From an uncultured Flavobacteriaceae bacterium (GTDB lineage Bacteria; Bacteroidota; Bacteroidia; Flavobacteriales; Flavobacteriaceae): a stretch of DNA of 37,667 nt. Each line of letters begins with the position of its first letter. Positions within the stretch are counted from its first letter, which is position 1. A program made the position numbers and the translations under genes. The DNA lies in NCBI GenBank assembly GCA_913020685.1, contig CAJWAY010000002.1:1-37667 (forward strand), given 5' to 3'. The notes below the pieces were generated by a model, which was not told where the DNA came from, made no database searches, and saw nothing but the letters and a program-made list of their open reading frames with translations. Below, piece after piece: positions 33,457-37,667 of the stretch.

Positions 33457-34707
33457 ATGAAACCAAGACGTGTAGTAATTACCGGATTGGGAGCCTTAAC
33501 TCCTTTAGGAAATACCCTCCCGGCTTATTGGGAGGGTTTATTATCTGGTACCAGTGGTGCTGCTCCTATCACTCATTTCGATTCCTCAAAATTCAAAACC
33601 CAATTTGCTTGTGAGTTGAAAAATTTCGATCCCCTAAATTTTATGGACAGAAAAGAGGTTCGAAAGTGTGATCGATTCGCTCAATATGCACTGGTAACAA
33701 CAGACGAGGCCGTTACTGATGCAGGGTTAGATTTTGAAAAAGAAGACAGAGATCGGGTAGGAGTGATATGGGGTGCTGGGATTGGCGGACTAGAAACATT
33801 TCAAAACGAAGTTTTAAATTTTGCAAAAGGAGATGGATCTCCTCGTTTCAATCCCTTTTTTATCCCCAAAATGATTTCGGATATTGCACCAGGGCTCATT
33901 TCAATGAAGTATGGCCTCAGGGGGCCTAATTTTGCGACCGTTTCTGCCTGTGCTTCCTCCTCCAATGCCATGATCGACTCACTAAATTATATCAGAATGG
34001 GTTTTGCTGACATTATCGTTTCCGGTGGTTCTGAGGCTGCAGTAACCATTGCTGGTATTGGTGGGTTTAATGCCATGCATGCCTTATCAACAAGAAACGA
34101 GGATCCTAAAACAGCATCTCGGCCCTTTGACAGAGACAGAGATGGTTTTGTTTTAGGAGAGGGTGCGGGTGCACTAATTTTGGAAGAATACGAGCATGCA
34201 AAAGCCAGGGGTGCAAAAATATATGCTGAGCTGGCAGGAGGAGGACTCTCCGCCGATGCTCACCACATGACTGCTCCTCACCCCGATGGTATAGGAGCAA
34301 AAAAAGTGATGATTAATTGCTTGCGTGATGCAGGTCTTAATCCAGAAGATGTGGACACCATCAACATGCATGGAACTTCAACTCCTTTGGGGGATGTAGC
34401 CGAAACAAATGCTGTACAAGCTGTTTTTGGAGATCACATATATAAAATCAATATAAATTCTACTAAGTCCATGACCGGGCACCTCCTTGGAGCTGCTGGA
34501 GCTATTGAGGCAATTGCCTGTATCATGGCTATCAAAAACAGCATCGTTCCACCTACTATCAACCACCAATCGGTTGATCAACAATTTGATCCCAAAATTA
34601 ATTTCACATTTGGTGAGCCCCAGAAAAGAAACATTAACGTTGCACTTTCAAATACCTTTGGTTTTGGGGGACATAACGCTTGCGTAATTTTCAAAAAAAT
34701 TAGCTAA
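33457..34707 (+). CDS. fabF: 3-oxoacyl-ACP synthase II (KAS II)
   Basis: 416 residues, the normal length. The catalytic triad is C165 (VSACASSSNA), H305 (MHGTSTPLGD) and H342 (KSMTGHLLGAAGA), and the closing NTFGFGGHNA motif is present. It elongates acyl-ACP by condensing it with malonyl-ACP and helps adjust unsaturated chain length. It lies between acpP and rnc, with 12 and 8 base gaps, in one operon. Confidence 0.97.
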   Translation: MKPRRVVITGLGALTPLGNTLPAYWEGLLSGTSGAAPITHFDSSKFKTQFACELKNFDPLNFMDRKEVRKCDRFAQYALVTTDEAVTDAGLDFEKEDRDRVGVIWGAGIGGLETFQNEVLNFAKGDGSPRFNPFFIPKMISDIAPGLISMKYGLRGPNFATVSACASSSNAMIDSLNYIRMGFADIIVSGGSEAAVTIAGIGGFNAMHALSTRNEDPKTASRPFDRDRDGFVLGEGAGALILEEYEHAKARGAKIYAELAGGGLSADAHHMTAPHPDGIGAKKVMINCLRDAGLNPEDVDTINMHGTSTPLGDVAETNAVQAVFGDHIYKININSTKSMTGHLLGAAGAIEAIACIMAIKNSIVPPTINHQSVDQQFDPKINFTFGEPQKRNINVALSNTFGFGGHNACVIFKKIS

Positions 34708-34715
34708 TTTAGAAT

Positions 34716-35453
34716 GTGAATTTATTGGGCCACTTTCTGAAATCATCAATAAAAAAAGATTTGATTTTTTTCAGTAGCCTTAGAAAAATTACATCGCTAA
34801 AAGCTTACAACAGAGATATTTATTACACTGCATTTACCCATCGATCTAAGAACTTGAAAGATGATGACGGTCATCTAATCAATTTTGAAAGACTGGAGTT
34901 TTTGGGAGACTCAATTCTTGGCATTGTGGTTTCCTACTTCCTTTATGACAAATTTCCATTTGCTAAGGAGGGTACATTGACTAGGTACAGGGCAAAAATT
35001 GTAAGTCGAGAAAATCTAAATCAAATTGGACTAAAAATAGGTCTGATCGATTTCTTGGACCAAAATAACAAAATTGATTTTGGAAAGAATATCCATGGTA
35101 ATCTACTTGAAGCATTAATTGGTGCAATTTTCGTTGATAGGGGGTTTAAAAAATGTAGTCGGTTTGTAATAAAAAAAATTTTGGAGGAGCATGTAAATGT
35201 AAATCAACTTGAGCATACTGTTTTGAGTTACAAAGGGCTTTTAATTGAATGGGGCCAAAAAATAAAAAAAAATATATATTTTGATACTAATTCGGAAACT
35301 GGACTCGATCCAGAATTTAACTACAGCACTCAAGTTTATTTTGATAACAAACTGATTGTAAAAGCAAGGGGAGTTTCTAAAAAAAAGTCTGAGGAAAAAG
35401 CTGCAAAACGAGCTTATTACGCAATGAATATCAAATTAAAGATTAATGACTAA
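34716..35453 (+). CDS. rnc: Ribonuclease III
   Basis: 245 residues. RNase III signature ERLEFLGDS (58-66) with E61 and D65; the second acidic pair reads GNLLEALIGA, so E133 (E. coli E117) is kept but Asn130 stands where E. coli has D114. A double-stranded RNA-binding domain occupies about 172-240 (SYKGLLIEWGQ... KKKSEEKAAKRAYYAM). The start is GTG at 34716, eight bases after fabF; an in-frame TAG at 34710 rules out a longer form. It processes rRNA precursors and structured RNAs. Whether N130 weakens metal binding or is simply a lineage variant cannot be told here. Confidence 0.93.
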   Translation: MNLLGHFLKSSIKKDLIFFSSLRKITSLKAYNRDIYYTAFTHRSKNLKDDDGHLINFERLEFLGDSILGIVVSYFLYDKFPFAKEGTLTRYRAKIVSRENLNQIGLKIGLIDFLDQNNKIDFGKNIHGNLLEALIGAIFVDRGFKKCSRFVIKKILEEHVNVNQLEHTVLSYKGLLIEWGQKIKKNIYFDTNSETGLDPEFNYSTQVYFDNKLIVKARGVSKKKSEEKAAKRAYYAMNIKLKIND

Positions 35454-35916
35454 AATCAAAAACTATATTTTAGACGAAATTGATGAAGACAATTTTTCTT
35501 TAATTGCGGTTCACAGCAGCTGCGAAGCTTACCGCCTTGCATTTTTACTTAACTCAAAATGCCAGTGCAGATTTACCCAGACCAAATTCAAAAAAAAAGG
35601 GTTACCAACAGATTCTTATTTTGTAACCTATGAGTGGATCGACCTTATCAAAGGCATTGAAATCCGGCTCTTTTCCAATCGATGCCTGAAATTTAGGGAT
35701 AAGCTTCAAAAGGGAAGTGGCTTATTTGATATTCCTGAAACAAAAGAATTATATTTGGTTCAGGATTTGAAAGATGTTGACTACATCATGAAAATTGACT
35801 CAGGTATCGAAGGCCAAACAATGATAGAAAAAATGGAATACATAGATCAAATTTCATACCGATATTTGATTGACCAAAGTAAATTGAAGGTTGATCTGAG
35901 CTTAAATTTATATTGA
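35446..35916 (+). CDS. IPExxxVDY family protein
   Basis: 156 residues, no signal peptide or membrane helix. The family-defining motif is present in altered form: LVQDLKDVDYIMKID (about 103-117) carries VDY but not IPE. The family is known mainly from Bacteroidota and, as here, is found between rnc and pyk; its role is unknown. The ATG overlaps the end of rnc by eight bases (ATGACTAA) and the stop overlaps the pyk start (TGATG), so translation of all three is probably coupled. Confidence 0.85.
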   Translation: MTKIKNYILDEIDEDNFSLIAVHSSCEAYRLAFLLNSKCQCRFTQTKFKKKGLPTDSYFVTYEWIDLIKGIEIRLFSNRCLKFRDKLQKGSGLFDIPETKELYLVQDLKDVDYIMKIDSGIEGQTMIEKMEYIDQISYRYLIDQSKLKVDLSLNLY

Positions 35917-37343
35917 TGAGCAGCAGAAAAAAAACCAAAGTTGTAGCCACATTAGGCCCAGCATCCAACAATCAAAATGTGATGGAACAGATGATTCTCT
36001 CGGGTGTTGATGTTTTCCGAATCAATTTTTCACACGCTGAGCATAGAGAAGTTAAAAAAAGGATCAAAATTATTCGTGATCTTGGAGAAAAACTAGGTTG
36101 CAACACCTCTATTTTGGCCGACCTTCAGGGACCCAAACTAAGGATTGGAGAGGTAGAGGAAAAAACAGTTGTTACCCCTGGAGATCAAATCTTATTTCTT
36201 AACGGTGAACCTTTTTTGGGAAACAATGAAAAAGTCTTTGTGAATTATAAAAATTTCTCCAAAGATGTTAAACCTGGAGAAAGAATTCTATTGGATGATG
36301 GTAAGCTGATTTTTGAGGTAATTTCAACTGATAAAAAAGAAAACGTCAAAACCAAAGTAATTCAAGGAGGAAAATTAAAATCCAAAAAAGGGGTAAATCT
36401 TCCAAATACCAAAATTTCGTTACCCGCATTGACAGAAAAAGATGTAATTGATGCTGAATTTGCAATCAAACAAGAGGTGGATTGGATTGCCTTGTCCTTT
36501 GTTAGATACAGTGAAGATATTTTGGATTTGAAAAAATTAATCGAAAAACACTCTGACCATAAAATTCCAATAATTGCTAAAATTGAAAAACCTGAGGGAA
36601 TTGATAATATAGATAAAATTATTTCTTATTGTGATGGTCTTATGGTAGCGCGTGGTGATCTAGGAGTAGAAATCCCCCCTGCGGAAGTTCCTTTGGTTCA
36701 AAAAGAATTAGTTAAAAGGGCAAAAAAAGCAAGGATTCCCGTCATAATTGCAACCCAGATGATGGAAAGTATGATTGACAGCCTTACTGCAACTCGAGCA
36801 GAGGTAAACGATGTTGCCAATTCGGTAATGGATGGAGCAGACGCCGTAATGCTCTCAGGGGAAACTTCCATTGGAGAATATCCCGTTCAGGTTATCAAAA
36901 CTATGACTTCCATCATTCGCAGTGTGGAAAATTCAGATCTAATCTCTGTCCCACAAAAACCACCAAATATTAGAACTGTTAGATTCATTACCAAGTCCAT
37001 TTGTTATCACGCCGTACACATAGCTAATGATGTTAAGGCCAAAGCTATATGTACCCTTACCAATAGTGGTTATACTGCATTTCAAATTTCGGCATGGCGC
37101 CCCAATTCCCATATTTTAGTTTTTACCCCAAATAAAAGAATTCTAACCCAACTCAATCTCATTTGGGGGGTCAAAGCCTTTTTCTATGACAGTTTTGAAA
37201 GCACTGACAAAACTGTCGAGGAGATCAATGAGATAGCCGAAAAAACTGGCTATGTTAATAAAGGAGATCTTCTTGTTAACCTAACTGCCATGCCGATTAT
37301 TAAAAAAGGGATGGTCAATACCCTAAGGGTTTCAACCATTTAG
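35916..37343 (+). CDS. pyk: Pyruvate kinase
   Basis: 475 residues from ATG 35916 (the preceding TTG is not needed). KTKVVATLGPAS opens the barrel, RINFSHAEH follows, the active-site lysine is in IAKIEKPEG, metal-binding DGLMVARGDLGVEIP, and the MMESMIDSLTATRAEVNDVAN signature region. A C-terminal allosteric-type domain occupies the last 120 residues. It converts phosphoenolpyruvate and ADP to pyruvate and ATP in glycolysis. Its start overlaps the stop of the IPExxxVDY gene by one base. It is the last gene of the acpP operon; no clear terminator was found in the 59 bases after it. Confidence 0.97.
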   Translation: MSSRKKTKVVATLGPASNNQNVMEQMILSGVDVFRINFSHAEHREVKKRIKIIRDLGEKLGCNTSILADLQGPKLRIGEVEEKTVVTPGDQILFLNGEPFLGNNEKVFVNYKNFSKDVKPGERILLDDGKLIFEVISTDKKENVKTKVIQGGKLKSKKGVNLPNTKISLPALTEKDVIDAEFAIKQEVDWIALSFVRYSEDILDLKKLIEKHSDHKIPIIAKIEKPEGIDNIDKIISYCDGLMVARGDLGVEIPPAEVPLVQKELVKRAKKARIPVIIATQMMESMIDSLTATRAEVNDVANSVMDGADAVMLSGETSIGEYPVQVIKTMTSIIRSVENSDLISVPQKPPNIRTVRFITKSICYHAVHIANDVKAKAICTLTNSGYTAFQISAWRPNSHILVFTPNKRILTQLNLIWGVKAFFYDSFESTDKTVEEINEIAEKTGYVNKGDLLVNLTAMPIIKKGMVNTLRVSTI

Positions 37344-37402
37344 TTTTTATTTTTATAGTTTATTGATTCGAAGAATGTCGTATATTTCAAAAAAATCAAA
37401 TC

Positions 37403-37667
37403 ATGTATTTAATACTCAAGAACCTTCACTCATCTTGGGCTTATTTAGTTTTACTGGTTTTAATTCTCTGTATATTTAATGCAATTACCGGAAAAATAAA
37501 TGGAAAAGATTTCGAATCCATAGATCTTAGACTATTCCTGTTTGGATTGATCTTTTCGCACATACAATTCTTAATAGCTTTAATTCTATACTTCGTATCT
37601 CCATGGTTTGAACAATGGTCTAATCTTGGAATGGGTGGTGTTATGAAAGATGCACAAGCTCGACTTT
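37403..37667 (+). CDS. Membrane protein, 3' end cut by window edge
   Basis: An open frame from ATG 37403 to the last base (88 codons seen). It begins MYLILKNLHSSWAYLVLLVL, with helices about 10-29 and 46-67, then a SPWFEQWSNLGMGG loop and the beginning of a further segment. The MYxIL..LHS start and SHIQFLIALILYFVSP match a family of about 140-160-residue, four-helix flavobacterial membrane proteins often mislabelled as cytochrome b or 50S ribosomal protein L27. Function unknown. Confidence 0.7.
   Translation, partial: MYLILKNLHSSWAYLVLLVLILCIFNAITGKINGKDFESIDLRLFLFGLIFSHIQFLIALILYFVSPWFEQWSNLGMGGVMKDAQARL

Noticed and set aside
1..37667. CRISPR arrays, insertion sequences or prophage genes
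   Set aside because: No regularly spaced repeats, transposase or phage structural genes were seen on either strand.

Overview
The window is a gene-dense, AT-rich stretch of bacterial chromosome that looks like a flavobacterium (Bacteroidota, class Flavobacteriia), most likely marine. Several things point this way: promoters of the Bacteroidota type (TTG, about 17-19 bases, TAnnTTTG) and no Shine-Dalgarno runs before genes; a DnaE with a fused N-terminal exonuclease; an IPExxxVDY-type protein between rnc and pyk; a 632-residue PurF-like protein; and a myxol/saproxanthin-type carotenoid gene set. I see no insertion sequence, prophage, CRISPR array or integrase.

Layout. 1-5000 (minus): tRNA-Asp, thioredoxin and DNA polymerase III alpha. 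5063-12800: mfd (+), an ACT-domain protein (-), metG with a histone-deacetylase-family gene behind it (+), and a CBS-pair protein (-). 12800-13900 is a thinly coded AT-rich interval holding two tiny overlapping membrane-protein genes. 13898-15200: an SDR-fold protein and a small helical protein. 15161-18556 (minus) is a four-gene operon: CrtA-type hydroxylase, CrtD desaturase, CruF-type hydratase and a lipoprotein. It is followed by a possible 28-residue membrane peptide with a voltage-gated K+ channel (+) and a separate phytoene desaturase crtI (+). 21317-28130 (minus): an AddA/AddB-like helicase-nuclease pair and a membrane-anchored protein. 28225: superoxide dismutase with a strong terminator. 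29074-33047 (minus): purN, rnhA, a PfkB kinase and a PurF-like amidotransferase. 33211-37343 (+): acpP-fabF-rnc-IPExxxVDY-pyk, then the start of a membrane-protein gene cut by the window edge.

How the genes work together. CrtI makes the desaturated carotene backbone. CruF, CrtD and CrtA-type enzymes then hydrate, 3,4-desaturate and 2-hydroxylate an acyclic end group, which matches a monocyclic carotenoid of the myxol type. Phytoene synthase, lycopene cyclase and ring hydroxylase are not in the window. DnaE, Mfd, AddAB, RNase HI and RNase III cover replication, repair and RNA processing; PurN and the PurF-like protein act in purine synthesis; AcpP and FabF act in fatty-acid synthesis.

Most of the window is ordinary core chromosome. 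The points most worth a second look are: a promoter/palindrome and long hairpin with a T-run in front of the carotenoid operon; a 28-codon membrane peptide in the same frame as the K+ channel and separated from it by one stop; the start of mfd, which is either TTG or hidden by an A8 homopolymer; and three convergent gene pairs that share a four-base double stop.
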